From: Harmonia axyridis
Taxonomy: Eukaryota; Arthropoda; Insecta; Coleoptera; Coccinellidae
Reading direction: 5' to 3'
DNA length: 64,000 nucleotides
NCBI RefSeq assembly: GCF_914767665.1
Contig: NC_059507.1
Location: forward strand, 8,680,001-8,744,000
How positions within the stretch are numbered: the stretch's first letter is position 1; every line of letters begins with the position of its first letter. Both the position numbers and the translations under genes were made by a program. Of the stretch, positions 1 through 11,690 are shown one piece after another. The notes beneath the pieces were generated by a model that searched no databases, had not been told where the DNA came from, and was given only the letters and a program-made list of their open reading frames with translations.

Positions 1-21
1 TATGGAACACTCTACTACTAC

Positions 22-430
22 AACTAGGGATCGCCAATTCTAACACAGCTCACCAATTTTTCGTACACCCCACAGTTTAAGAAAAATTCGAAATTTTGGG
101 AAAAAACCGGAAAAATTGAATCTCTATAGAAAAATCGTTATAATTCCTGAAATATTGGTCTCAGACCTCTCGAACACAGACGTTTTTTGAAGATGGAACT
201 CTTATCTGAAACATGATGAGGTTTCAAGTCCGTATCTTGCATCCAGAAGATGTGGCAGCCTCGAGAAAATTACCATTTTTTTTTAAATTCCAGTTTATGA
301 GCTATATTCACTGAAAAAAAGGACTAATCGCTCAACTGCAATAATCTTTTTGATCTACGTCACCATATCAATTAAAAGAACGGTATGAACTTCCCATGAA
401 GGAACTATCATCTTAAATTTTTTAAGGTCC
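22..430 (+). repeat. Dispersed repeat family A, copy 1
   Basis: This stretch has recognisable, diverged relatives at 18374-18875 and 18931-19180 in the same orientation. Shared landmarks, in order, are a GATCG(C/T)CAATTCT block, a GCTCAC block, a 'gaaaaattgaat' stretch, 'aaaaatcgttata', a block around 'catgatgaggtttcaagt', and 'agaagatgtggcag'. It has no long reading frame and no terminal repeats that I can see. The family is unnamed; it could be a piece of a longer element whose ends lie outside the window. Confidence 0.7.
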
Positions 431-2317
431 AGAGGTATCTATTGCAAATTCGAGTGTATATCTGTCCTCAATCCTAATGAGCACAAATGACCAGCATGTG
501 CAGCGCAGTGTGCGACTCACAGCCTCTCCATATTGTGGCTTAGCAGTGACATCGCTGCAGGCACACTAAGCCTTGCTTTACCTCCCTCACAAAACTTGCT
601 TGCGCTCTCTTTCTCTCTCTCCCCCCTCGATTATACCTTTTTCTCTGGGGCCTCATCGACACTGACAGGGGAGTGTGTAGTTACTCTGTGTTTTCCAGTT
701 GCCATGAATCACTGCGATCCTCAAAGAGAGGATGAGCCTTCTAAACAAGCTCGAGAAGGTCTTGCTAAAAATGAATGAGCTATCAAAAGGTCATGATACC
801 AAGTCAGTACTTTTGTAATTTCATTTAAAACTTCATATTTCCTCTGTATTCAAGTCCGTCCTTCGTCAGGTGAGTCGTCACTTCAAAAGCAGAACCCAGA
901 GAATAGGTGAATATAAAATTGAATATCTAACTATACAGAAATGGTGATATTATCAACACGACTACATCTCATTCGGATCTTGAATAATAGAATGAATAGG
1001 TGTAGGAGCAAGTACCGGTAAAGGGTCGTAATTCTAATTGCCGACTCGTTCAGTCTAACAACGTCACATGATTTATTTAATGATCAACTCAAAGCTTGCC
1101 ATTGTTCTGGGCGCAAAACATATATCCGGTCGTTGAATGTGTTGAAGAAGCTTAGTTTTCGGAGGAATAGACATCAAAGAAGCTTCTTGTGGATTCCCGG
1201 AAATTAAAATAGGAGAGACACGTGGGACCTGAGTATGCATCCAATTAACTGAAATCTATTATAATAGTAGAAACGTCCAGCGATATAATTTCAAGCATGG
1301 TAGGATAGTAAAGTTTAATTATATACATTCCCCTCTAGACATTTTCATTATAGTTTAACACATTTCTGGAATCGTTCTAACTTTGATGGTTTAAAAACTA
1401 TTGAATGGGGAAACTTTTGTTTATTGCTGCTAAAATGTTTCAGCGAATTTCTTGAGATGTTATCTGTACTTATGCTGAAGAAAATTATTGTGGTAATTTC
1501 GGTTTCAACACTTTGAATCTTGAAAATTTCCAAACTACGTCATGCAACTGTTGAAAAAGTTACTACAGTGTGAAATCGAAAGTGTGTGGAATTTTATGTG
1601 GATGAAAATTCTACAAGATGTTCTGCTAATGCGTTGATAATGAGAGTCCATATCGCGAGTGATGAAATATTCAATTAATGCTCTTTTTTGAGCACTCGTT
1701 TCTGGACCGATCTGAATAAGTAAGATATGGGTCTCCGAGTTGGATTTTTTCCTTTGGTCAATTGGAAGATCAACATTTATCAATTTGAAAATGTTGAAAT
1801 GTTCTCAGATTATCATGGATCGGCACTTGGATGATTTGCCAAGTGAAACTGAAACCTTCTATGATTTTTATAGTTTCATAAGAAATTTTTATATGATGTT
1901 ATATATTTTTGAAGAGGAAGAAAAAGGATTTCATTTGTTACAGACATATTTATGGTATTCATTCATAAAAACATAAGTTTATAAAGTAACTTCAGAACTA
2001 ATTGCAATGAAAATTCATAATTACACCGATGGATTAGAATTCATCGTTGTAATAATTCCTTTTCATAGCAATTACCTATTACAAAAAATTGGAAAATAGG
2101 GTGAAATGAAAAGTTCTCATAACTTCTTCAGAACTCAAGCTTTAAACATTAAACAAAAACATTCTATAGGCATAATTGAATTTGGAGAAAAAAAATTGTG
2201 AAGGTTTTTTCATGTAAACAATTTTTGTTATTGTAGTAGTTTTTTGCAAGTTTTTTTAATTTTACAACAAACCAGCTGTTCGAGGAGATCCAAAGTCGAT
2301 GTTTAGTTGTTGTTGAA
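431..2317. other. No recognisable gene or element
   Basis: The stretch at about 490-780 is richer in G and C and holds an 81-codon open frame (533-778) that is serine/leucine-rich and matches no family I know. From 781 on the DNA is AT-rich with only short frames. I see no repeat shared with the rest of the window. Confidence 0.5.
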
Positions 2318-3285
2318 ATGCCTACAGCACGTGTACGCGCAATTTATCGCCAGCTAAGTGAATTTGAAAGAGGTCGAATTATAGGTCTACGGGAGACGGG
2401 GTTGTCATTTCGAGAAATCGCTAACCGTATGAACAGAAATCCAAGTACTGTTATGAGATGTAAAGCGTGGTTTGATAATGCTTAAAATCGAAGAACAGTA
2501 GGAACCGGACGTCGAAGGGGCACAAATGAAGTTCAAGATCAACGTCTAAGACTTATGACCATTAGAGACCGATTTACGACAACTCTATCTTTGGCTGATG
2601 AGTGGTTAGGAGAACAAGGCCATCCTGTAACTGTCCGAACAGTTTACTGCCGGATAAGGTTTTTTGGACTGCAGCATTATCAACCCTATTTTGTGTTACC
2701 TCTGACGGTTGAGCATCGTCGGCAACGATTACAGTGATGCAAAGAACGTCAACATTTAAATGTGGAATGGCATCAGATCGTCTTTTCTGATGAATCTCGA
2801 TTCTCATTGGCTGCACATGATGGTCGAAGAAGGGTAAGATGACGTCGGGGAGAAAGACGTGAACCTCAGTTTGATGTTGAGCGTCATGTACATCGGACAA
2901 TGGAAGTTATGGTATGGGGTGCTATTGCACATGGAAGAAGGTCACCTTTAGTCTTTATTCGAGATATCATGACAACGCTGTTTCACCTTCAAGAAATAGT
3001 GAAGCCATATCCGCCATATGTTCTGCCTTACCTTAACCGGCTCGAGAATCCAATATTTCAGCAAGATAATTCCTGACCTCATGTTGCCATTGTTAGTTTA
3101 AACTTTTTCGAATCGACCCATGTGGATATTTTGCCATGGTCGCCCAGATATCATGGGTAGAAGGCTTTGAAATTTACCCTAGCCCCCACGAACTTTGGTA
3201 CAGGTAAATTGGGATAGTATCCCTCAAGAAGAAATACACCATCTTATTGTATCTAGACCTGTTGAGGAGTGTATGAATAATAAAT
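2318..3285 (+). pseudogene. Tc1-like transposase pseudogene
   Basis: The frame opens at an ATG at 2318 and encodes a helix-turn-helix region (LSEFERGRIIGLRETG, then FREIANRMNRNPSTV), as in Tc1 transposases that bind their own terminal repeats. It continues through TVYCRIRFFGLQ and the first catalytic block VFSDESRFSL, then VMVWGAI, and the second block FQQDNS. Several stops break the frame, for example in the second helix-turn-helix region near 2483 and near 2737. Near 3140-3160 the usual SPDLSPIE..W..LGRR block is reduced to SPDIMGRR, so the third catalytic residue (Glu) has been deleted. A late piece (WDSIPQEEIHHLI) and a stop near 3283 mark the C-terminus. I could not find convincing terminal inverted repeats. 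It cannot encode an active enzyme. Confidence 0.88.
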
Positions 3286-4645
3286 AAAATTGAAAGATTA
3301 TGGAAATTGTGATAATTGGCAAACACAATATCCTTCATATATCATTATGAACAATCTAAAAAAAATATATATTCAACTCGGCAGCAAAGTAGATGGCTTT
3401 GGCTGAATTCCTAGCCTCGCAACGCTCGTCTATGAACTATCAACCTTGGCAGCCAATCTACCAATTTGCTGCCTAGTAAAACAAATAACTATTGTAAAAA
3501 CCTTCTGTATTTCTTCTGTAGAAAAAACAAGGGTTTCTATTTGAAATTCAAAAATTGACTTCCGTATCCCCAAAAGAAGAAATTAAATGGAAGAAGTTCT
3601 GGCATAAGTAGACTTCTCTCTCAAAACCAACAACTTTTTTTTCGAAAAATTTTCACGTAAGATGTTTTCTGTTCAATATTTTCGACTGGTTCAACTTAAA
3701 AAAGTCACCCTGTGGGTTAGTTATATCGTACAGCCCTGTACATGATACAGTTCGACTCTCTTGATATTTTTCATTAAAACGTACAGGATATGCATTCCTG
3801 CCGAATAATAATGAGACCCGAAAAAAAAAATTCATTTGCTGGTCACGATTTCTTCAGTTCTTCGGGTTCCTCCAGACAAATTTCCGTCTGAAATATGCAT
3901 CAAAGAAAACAGGTCACAGTCACGATGGAATGGTAAACGGATAAAGCAAACTATGCAGTTCCTGAAATTCCGTTTCCAACAAGAAATTCGTATTAATTCG
4001 ACTTCGCCGAGCGTTGTCGATAGCACTTAGCACCACTCCTAAAAAGTGCCAATTCGCCCCTTATCCCAACTCCCTGGAAACTCCCTCGTTCGTGGGACCA
4101 ATTAGGGTATTATTATTCATATCGACTGCAGTAGGCCGAGAGCACTCGTTCTGCTTGGTCTCTGGTGGCAGAAAAGCCAAAATGGCTAGGAGGTTATCTT
4201 TCATCTACTGAAAAATGGTCTGTCATTTCGGAATATTTGAGTGGCTGGGCGTTGGATTGGATAAACATCTTTGACATTTTGTTTTCCCCTCGTTTCATTC
4301 CAAAATGATTCGGAATCTAACCTGATAGGCTTTAGAGGTTGGGTGAAGTAGGTACGGTGAAACAATGTAGCTTTTCAAACAAGTTTATAACTTGAAGTGG
4401 ATATTAACAATTTGAAGATTATTGTGTGTAACATATAGAATATAAAATTTTCAGTTCAAAATTACCAGTAAAAATAAACTTTTTCAACTTTGTTCCACAC
4501 GCATTTTAAGTCACAAAGAGTCATTTTCCCAAACAGTGCGCAAAAAGCCCCTGCTAATTTCCGCACACATATGCGTGTGGGATGTCTTTATGCACTGAAC
4601 GCTCAATTACCGTCAAAATCTTTTGAGTCCCAATTCCTTTCCGCA
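3286..4645. other. No recognisable gene; one small hairpin inside
   Basis: AT-rich DNA with a more mixed block at about 4010-4350. Short open frames here (for example 3836-4030 and its antisense) overlap each other and match nothing known. The only structure I see is the inverted repeat at 3380-3473, listed separately. Confidence 0.5.
3380..3473. repeat. Short imperfect inverted repeat
   Basis: The left arm begins GGCAGCAAAGTAGATGG. The right arm ends TAGATTGG-type sequence read on the opposite strand, closing with TTTGCTGCC. The arms are about 26 bp with a spacer of about 40 bp. It may be a small foldback element or remnant; no other copy was noticed. Confidence 0.55.
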
Positions 4646-5443
4646 CTTGTTAGGAAAATAACTATTTTCGGGAAGTGCTCACTTCCCGGACGCTTTTTCT
4701 CTGAGAAAGTAGCATTTCCCGGCCTAGTCCGGAAAGTACGTACTTCCCGGACTAGGCCGGAAAAGAATCATAGAATCCATACTCCATCGCAACCGAGATA
4801 ACGGCTGACAGTTCATATGAAATTAGTTGTCAAAAATTTGCAAGTTTTTTGATCGCAGTCGCAATAAAATATGGAAAGCAGCAGCGATAGAGTTATTTTA
4901 CATGCTTGCCGAAAATAGTAATTTACGTAACAAGTCCGGAAAATAGGGTTTTTTTGGACGAATAGACAAAATTCCAGGACGAGCGTAAGCAAGTTCTGGA
5001 AGTCTGTGAATCCAAAAAAACCATTTTCGGGCGTGTTGCGTACAATATTTTTTCGGCAACCATGTAAAATAACACTTTCGCTGCTGCTTTCCATATTTTA
5101 TTACGATTGCGATCAAAAAACATGAAATTTTTGACAACAAATTTCATATGAACTGTCAGCCGTTATCTCGGTTGCTATGGATTCTATGATTCTTTTCCGG
5201 CCTAGTCCGGGAAGTACGTACTTTCCGGACTAGGCCGGGAAATGCTACTTTCTCAGAGAAAAAGCGTCCGGGAAGTGAGCACTTCCCGGACGGTTGCCGA
5301 AAAAATATTGTACGCAACACGCCCGAAAATGGTTTTTTTGGACTCACAGACTTCCAGGACTCGCTTACGCTCGTCCTGGAATTTTGTCTATTCGTCCAAA
5401 AAAACCCTATTTTCCGGACTTGTTACGTAAATTACTATTTTTG
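4646..5443. mobile_element. Complex foldback (nested inverted-repeat) element
   Basis: Three blocks occur in the order A-B-C-B'-A'-C', where a prime means inverted. A is 4671-4815 and A' about 5143-5290. B is about 4816-4910 and B' about 5063-5142. C is about 4911-5062, with a second inverted copy C' at 5291-5443. Inside A and A' sit short perfect palindromes such as GTACGTAC and GTGCTCAC flanked by CCGG-rich sequence. A short version of the C end also lies just left of A (4646-4669). Both strands carry short open frames that simply mirror one another. There is no transposase, so this is a non-autonomous element of unknown family. Confidence 0.8.
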
Positions 5444-5446
5444 CAA

Positions 5447-6155
5447 CCGATCCTAAATTCCTATTTGAGATATAACTTTGCTTCCGTCGTTTTGCAATGC
5501 ATAGCTATAGCGGTAGGTGGTAGCCGAAATAAACAGATCGTAGATGTCATACAATATGCTTAGGTATTTGTAAACATAAAGCCATCGAAATATTAGTCGA
5601 TTTGTGTCTATATCATGAAGTTATTCTCGATTAAACGTGTCAGCTCAAGAGCCAAATTCTCGTCATTTGCGGGAGGTTTTAATTTCCTGCTGTAATATGA
5701 AGAGATCTGCGGCTGAGGCTCATCGAATGTTCTCAAATACCTATGGTGAGGCAGCTATCAGTGAAAAACGTGCCGAGAGTGGTTTCAACTCTTCAAGAAC
5801 GGTGATTTTGACGTCGAAGACCAGCATTTGCGGTGGAAGAGATAAGGTTTTCGAAGATGCAGAATTGGGGGTATCACTTGATCAAGACTCATGTCAAACG
5901 CCACAAGAATTGGCAGGATCATTGGGAGTGATGTAACAACCCATTTCATAAGCCTCAAATACATGGGAATGATTCAGAAATTGGGTGGCGTACGAGTTGA
6001 AGCCGAGAAATGCTGAACGTCGTTTTTTTGCTTGTGAACTGCTGCTTGCAAGGCAAATACGGAAGAGATTTCTGCATCGCATTGTGAATGGAGGCGACAA
6101 TTCTTCAATTGTCGGATAAAAGTCTGAGTGGGTGATCACAAAATATTCAACCATA
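5447..6155 (+). pseudogene. Mauritiana-type mariner (Mos1-like), 5' half, decayed (copy 1)
   Basis: A degraded terminal repeat (ACTTTGCTTCCGTCGTTTTG) near 5477 is followed by a mariner N-terminal domain: HLREVLISCCNMKRSAAEAH, YGEAAISE, then FEDAELGVSLDQDSCQ and ELAGSLGVM. Further pieces in other frames (ELKPRNAERRFFACE, then FLHRIV) continue to about 6155. The WFQ.FK-type segment and several linkers are damaged by frameshifts. The catalytic D,D,D core after the FLHRIV block is absent. It has the same family and gross structure as copies at 7085, 13494, 34955 and 39112. Confidence 0.85.
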
Positions 6156-7084
6156 GTTGTTACATACCTGGTTTTCTAAAGCGACACAATTCGAAAATGA
6201 CAAGGAATTCATGCTAAACATCAGGCTCGAATGGAATTATTCAGAATTCAACCCGAATTCCATGAATATTGGTTCAATATTATGGAAAATCTGAGTCGGT
6301 ACTTCAAACAGAAAGACCCCAAACCGAATATATTCAAGAATTGAAGAATAAACTAGCAGTGAAAACAAAAACGACATAAGAATAATTACTTTGTCAGCAT
6401 TGCTATCTAGGCCCATTTCTTTCTTATTCAAAACACTTAAATGAAAAGATTCCCAGAAGGAAAATAGCACTGCTCTTTCCAATTCTCAAAGAATGCATTT
6501 TTCGACGATATCCTCCATTAAATATTTGCAGCTATATGATTCACAGACAATCAGTGTACAGTTTTAAGGCTTCCACGCGTTGCATTCTGGTCTGACTCAT
6601 GCTGAAGGGTTTCACATTGTTTCCATGAAATCTGAGAAGTGATTCGAAGAAGAATCCTTTTTACCGCAAGATTAAATTGATTACTGTACCTACTGTAAGT
6701 AATAGGCTTCCATTTGTTCCATGTGGCTTGCACTTAACACGTTGAAGTTATGAAATGCTTTCTCATTTCATAACGCCAATTGCATTTATGATAACCTAGT
6801 TTGAAAATACCTTGGTATAGGATGTTCATTATATTTATGAGATGACATCAAACCTAGTGAGATTTTGCTTGAAGCGTTTACATGTGAACGCTCAGATGAA
6901 TACATTTTTAATCTTGTTTTTATGAGCAATATTCAAAATACCAATCAATAAGGATGAACAACTTTGACGAGTATTCGTTTTGACACATTGATTAAACGGT
7001 TTCTATCGAAAAATCACAAACCTTGACATAAAAATTACACGGATTCATGTATGCCAATCATGATTGTGAAGTTCTCTTTGAGAA
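6156..7084. other. No recognisable gene or element
   Basis: AT-rich sequence between two mariner remnants that lie in opposite orientation (copy 1 to the left on +, copy 2 to the right on -). Open frames at 6237-6482 and 6551-6733 on the minus strand show no family features. No repeat was noticed. Confidence 0.45.
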
Positions 7085-7614
7085 TGCACCCAATTTCCTT
7101 GTTTTTGATTCATTTCCATGACTTTCAGAGGTTTTGAAATAACTTGTTGCGTCACTCCCAATGATTCTGCCAGTTCTTGTTGCGTTTAACACGAGTCCTG
7201 ATTAAGTAATGCCTCCAATTTTGCATCTTCGAAAACGTCCTCCCTCATCGCCATGCTGGTCTTCGACGTCAAAATCATCTTGAAACGTTGAAATCACTAT
7301 CACCAAGTTCTTTCACTGATAGTGGCCTCACCATAGGTATTTGAGAGCATTCGATGAGCCTCAGCCGCAGGTTTCTTCATATTGAAGCCGAAAATTGAAA
7401 CCTCCAGCAAATGACGAGAATTTGTATCGTTAATCGTTGTATGTTTAATCGAGAATAACTTTAAGATGCAAACACCATTCGACTAATATTTTGATAGCGT
7501 TATGTTTACAAATACCAAAGTTTATTGTATGACACCCACGATCTATTTATTTCGACTGATACTTACCGCTACAGTCATCTTTTACAAAACGGCTTAGGCA
7601 AATTTGTACACCTA
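7085..7614 (-). pseudogene. Mauritiana-type mariner, 5' end only (copy 2)
   Basis: Read on the minus strand, the terminal repeat TAGGTGTACAAATTTGCC at about 7600-7614 leads into a leader resembling that of copies 1, 3, 4 and 5, followed by the transposase N-terminus (HLLEV, AAEAHRML, DVEDQHG-like and DSC-QELAESLGV-like blocks). It ends abruptly near 7085, inside the DNA-binding half. The whole DDD core and the 3' terminal repeat are missing. Frames are interrupted. Confidence 0.8.
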
Positions 7615-7624
7615 TATAGTATAT

Positions 7625-8190
7625 TCTAAAACATGCTGCTGAATGGGCTCTTATTCCAACACTAATGCGAAATTCGAAAACGAGCGACGAAGGAGCGAGT
7701 TTTCGAACTCATGAGTGTTGGAATTGCCTTCTGCAACGAATATTTTCTCTATTTCAGTCAATTTTTGTGAAATATTGTTGAAATTCAATGAAAAATCCAG
7801 ATTATATATCCTTGTGACTTTTGTATTGTATCTTGGCAGTTGGTGTGACTGTTACGAAAATTGACAGATTACGGAATTTGAATATGAATCATACGTTTCG
7901 AATTCTGAAATATGTAATTGATAATTACTCATTAAATTCGTGAATTATATCTGACGAAATCGATTTAACACCACCAGAATTAAGATAAATTGCAAATAAT
8001 GTTGCAAATCCTTACACTATATCCAAATTATATTATATTGACAATTATTGACGTTTGTTGAAATTTGCTAAGAAGAGTGTATAGACAATCACAAAACGAG
8101 AATTATAACTGAAAACGATGCTGTAATGAGTTCATTACACCACTGTTTTTAGAACTGTAATGAACTCATTACTCTACTGAAATAGATAAA
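7625..8190 (+). mobile_element. Hairpin-rich element family E, copy 1
   Basis: The left end is a hairpin with TTCCAACACT and AGTGTTGGAA arms (about 7650-7720). The right end holds GTAATGAGTTCATTAC and its inverted partner around 8112-8175. The body matches 10430-10865 on the opposite strand over several hundred bases. Around 7947-8000 lies a block that in the other copy reads as an 18-codon open start (see 9830-10865). Here the ATG is ATA and a stop follows the proline-rich part. I take this as a non-autonomous DNA element of unknown superfamily. Confidence 0.7.
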
Positions 8191-9005
8191 TAGTATATTA
8201 TTCAACGAGCGGTAATGTAGGTCATAACTCACGCAGTTGAAGTTTGCAGCACGAGCCGCAGGCGAGTGCTGTAATTCATCAAGTGAGTTATGACCATTAC
8301 CGCAAGTTGAATACTATACTTTATCTACGACTATATCAATAAATACTAGGAAAAAAATACAGACTAAGAATACAGACAGAAGGAACGGGAAATAAACATA
8401 TGTGCTCGATCCCGACTACAAGAGAGATGGAAACTTAGTGTCACCAATCACAATCGAACTAGCTTCGGCTAGCTCGAATCCAGTACTGAGTACAGACATA
8501 GAACTATATTTTGAAAACCCTTAATAGTTGCCTATAAAAATGCATTAAAATATACCAAAAAACATTCCCTGTAAACGACGACTTAATGACCTTACTGCTA
8601 CAAACTTCTTTATATTTTTTTTCGGGCAAGTAATTCTGTATGGTAACATTAGCTGTTTGTCTTTTGGAAATGTGTACCTATATAATATTTCATCTTCACT
8701 ATCTGAATTAATCGTTTTCAGCAAAACATTCACAATAATTAGATACCAACTTAATTTGAAAACGTCAAAATTATTAAAGTGACATTCCCTCGGACATTCC
8801 TCCCCTCAATAACAATAATGGAATGTTCCCTTTCGGCCAATCGAATAGGAGCAGAGAAGTATAGAAGCACAGATCCATATTTTCCGATTTATTATAGTGA
8901 GTTATAGTAGTGAGTTATTATAACTCACGATGTTTGTTAATAGATACTATTAACTGCTCAAAATCAGTTGAATAATGAATATATAATTCAATAGGAGTAG
9001 ATAAA
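8191..9005 (+). mobile_element. Non-autonomous element family F, copy 1
   Basis: This copy is colinear with 11691-12505 over about 810 bp, differing by scattered substitutions and small indels. The left subterminal region is a nested hairpin. Outer arms are GCGGTAATG..GGTCATAACTCAC and GTGAGTTATGACC.TTACCGC (about 8208-8304); an inner stem has CAGCAC and GTGCTG arms around CGAG motifs. The left end (TATTATTCAAC) and right end (GTTGAATAATG) form loosely inverted ends. No coding capacity is seen. It abuts family E copy 1. Confidence 0.8.
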
Positions 9006-9829
9006 AAATATTATACACACCGATAACGAATTTTGAAAATCGGAGAAAAATTAAAATATTCAACAAAAGCGATGAAGTTAGAATTTTATTGACCCATATC
9101 CATAGGACTTTTTTCTTGAAATTATTCTACCTTTTTTGTTCCTCCAATTTAGGAACCTCCTGTACAAGTTTCATATCCCATCTTCCAATTTTTTTCTACC
9201 AACCGCCATGCGGTCAAGAAGTTATTGATTTCCCCAAGTTTCGGCTTTGCATTATATTATATCACACAGCCCAATGGCGCATAAAATACAAGAAGTGAAC
9301 CTGGACGTGATATTCCCAGTATCTAGAATATATTATTCGCATATTCAAAAGCGTCGAGGATATCCAGCCAGGCTAGAATGAAGCACTCTCATTGTCGGGA
9401 CCCTCTCCTTCCCAGGACACTCGAATAAAGAGCTACATCGTCAGCGCTTTCAGCGACGTTGCAAGAGATTGATTTGATAAAGGCACCCTCGGGTTTATCA
9501 GAAGGAGAGAAAAATTTCTAACTTTCCGAAACGCGCAGGACCGAGGTATACGTGAAGTGCTCATTATTAAAATTTCCGTAAGCTCTTTTATGCGTTTGTT
9601 TCTTCGGGGTTTTTATTGCACGTCTTTTGATGCTTTTGGTTTATTATTTTTTGTTAGTGAGATATGAGAATTGTTGGGAGAAGGACATTTCAACCATCAT
9701 AAAATGTTTAGCTGTTGATGCTCAGGGTAATTGTAAGATGGCAATTTGCTGTAAATGCAAGGATAAGCTTTTATTCAGAAAATAATTGAAAAAGTGGGTA
9801 TATTGTTTTGTATGTTGTTTCCTCTATTT
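9006..9829. other. No recognisable gene or element
   Basis: Sequence between elements F and E. The part at 9300-9560 is less AT-rich and has no stop-free frame of note. The 69-codon frame at 9089-9298 is rich in Phe and Ser and matches nothing known. Confidence 0.45.
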
Positions 9830-10865
9830 CAGTATGGTAATGAGTTCATTACAGTTCTAAAAACAGTGCTGTAACGAATTAAAATAAAATAAAAAAATAA
9901 AAATAAAATAAGTTTATTGAAGCAGAATAGTTATTTATAATACAAGTGCAGGAGGCATTGATATTCTTCCACGAGTTCTAAATTTTTGAATGAACGAGTG
10001 GTAGAATGAGCCTTCTGTACGAGTATTATACATTATTTCCTCTAATTCATTGCATATTTATTGAAATTAATGAAATATTTCCATAAATATCATTCAGTGA
10101 TTTTTGCATTGAAATATGTTGGTTGGCAGAACTGATTTCTTTAAGGCAAATTGATGAATTGACAGATAAAGCCGTGGCGGAAAGTTCGGAGTACCAACAT
10201 ATAATAATAAAATATAACCATGAAAACTGTGTGTTTCTGATATATTCTCGCACGATTTTGTTCTACAAGATGTGGAAGAATGAACGGAATAACCACAGAA
10301 TTGGAGAAAAATATAACGAAAACAGTTTCTGAAATACAATTTGTAAGGTACGCATCAATAAACAAATTACAACCCACAAAAGTATATACTTGTTCGTGAG
10401 GGAAAAATATAAAATTATTCATTTCAGTTTTCAGTTATATTTTTCGTTTGGTGGTTCCAATCCTATCAAATTTCAACAAACGTCAATAATTGTAAATATA
10501 ATAAAATTTCGATATAGTGAAATGATTTGCACATTATTCGCAATTTCTCTTAATTCTGGTGGTGTTAAATCGATTTCGTCAGACATAATTCATGAATTTA
10601 AGGCGTAATCATCAATTATTTCAAAATTCGAAACGTACGATTCATATTCAAATTCTGTAATCTGTCAATTTTTGTAACAATCACACCAACTGTTTTCGTT
10701 GAATTTCTTCAATATTTCACAAAACTTGTCTGAAATAGAGAAAATATCGTCCAATATTCGTTGCAGAAGGCAATTCCAACACTGGCTTCTTCGTCGCTCC
10801 TTTTCGAATTTCGCATTCGTATTGGAATATGAGCCCATTCTGCAACTTGTGTTAGAATATACTAT
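9830..10865 (-). mobile_element. Hairpin-rich element family E, copy 2 (longer)
   Basis: Read on the minus strand, 10865 down to about 10430 matches 7640-8100, and the end (GTAATGAACTCATTAC near 9840) matches the right end of copy 1. Between them, about 9890-10430 is present only here. It includes a hairpin around 9965-10015 (TTCCACGAGT and ACGAGTGGTAGAA). At 10586-10533 an ATG opens MSDEIDLTPPELREIANN before the frame is lost; copy 1 has the same block with the ATG and one more codon mutated. This may be the start of a protein of the autonomous parent, but I cannot name the protein. Confidence 0.65.
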
Positions 10866-11690
10866 TGTAAGATTTATTTCATCGACAGTTGTTAAAAACC
10901 GCACTTTCTCAATTTTTTTTACGATTGACCTCCAAGTCTAGATATGTAATGAAAATCGGAGAGCGCAGCTCAGTATTTATACACTCTTCAGCGGCCACGC
11001 CATGCCCACTTCATACGTAAAAATATACAATGGTAATAGTAATGTCTTCATTTCACATTCAAATCATCTCTCAAAATAAGCGTCTAAATGGAAAACATTG
11101 AGAGACAAAGTTCATCTTTATGATATTACCCTCACGATGATCTAAATTCTATTACTACGGATTCAAACGCTTGCCCCATAACGATGCTGGAAAATCATCT
11201 TTTAATTTTATATATTATTGCCATACAAAATGCCAAATTGTGAATTGTTATTTATGAAAGATACATATTATATGGAATCGTGGACTTTCTTTAGATCTAC
11301 TCAAAACTATTATTGTTGTAGAAAATTGTTCTTACGGATAATGAACCAAAACTCCAGTACACCTTGAATAGTATTTCGATACCACTTTTTTCACTGACTT
11401 ATTCCAATTGAACTCACGTAGGACCTGATTCGGATAAAACTTCACTCATGTTACTAGGCGATAGTGTACCTTTCGAAATGTGAAAAAATTTTTGAAATTG
11501 ATTCGGAAATTATTGAGCCTATTCATAACATATAAACAAAAATACAACCAAAAGCTCAATCTTTACAATATTTGTATAGATAAGTATCCAATGTGTTCAT
11601 TCATTGTTGCAGTTGCTTACAACACTTTATTTTGAGCCTTCAATAATGAGAATTAAGACATCATTCTGCAGCATTCAGCATTTTATACAC
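10866..11690. other. No recognisable gene or element
   Basis: AT-rich sequence between E copy 2 and F copy 2. There is no notable open frame, hairpin or shared repeat. Confidence 0.45.

Noticed and set aside
533..778. 81-codon frame in a less AT-rich block
   Set aside because: No family motif, no upstream or downstream exon evidence, and composition looks like translated low-complexity pyrimidine-rich DNA.
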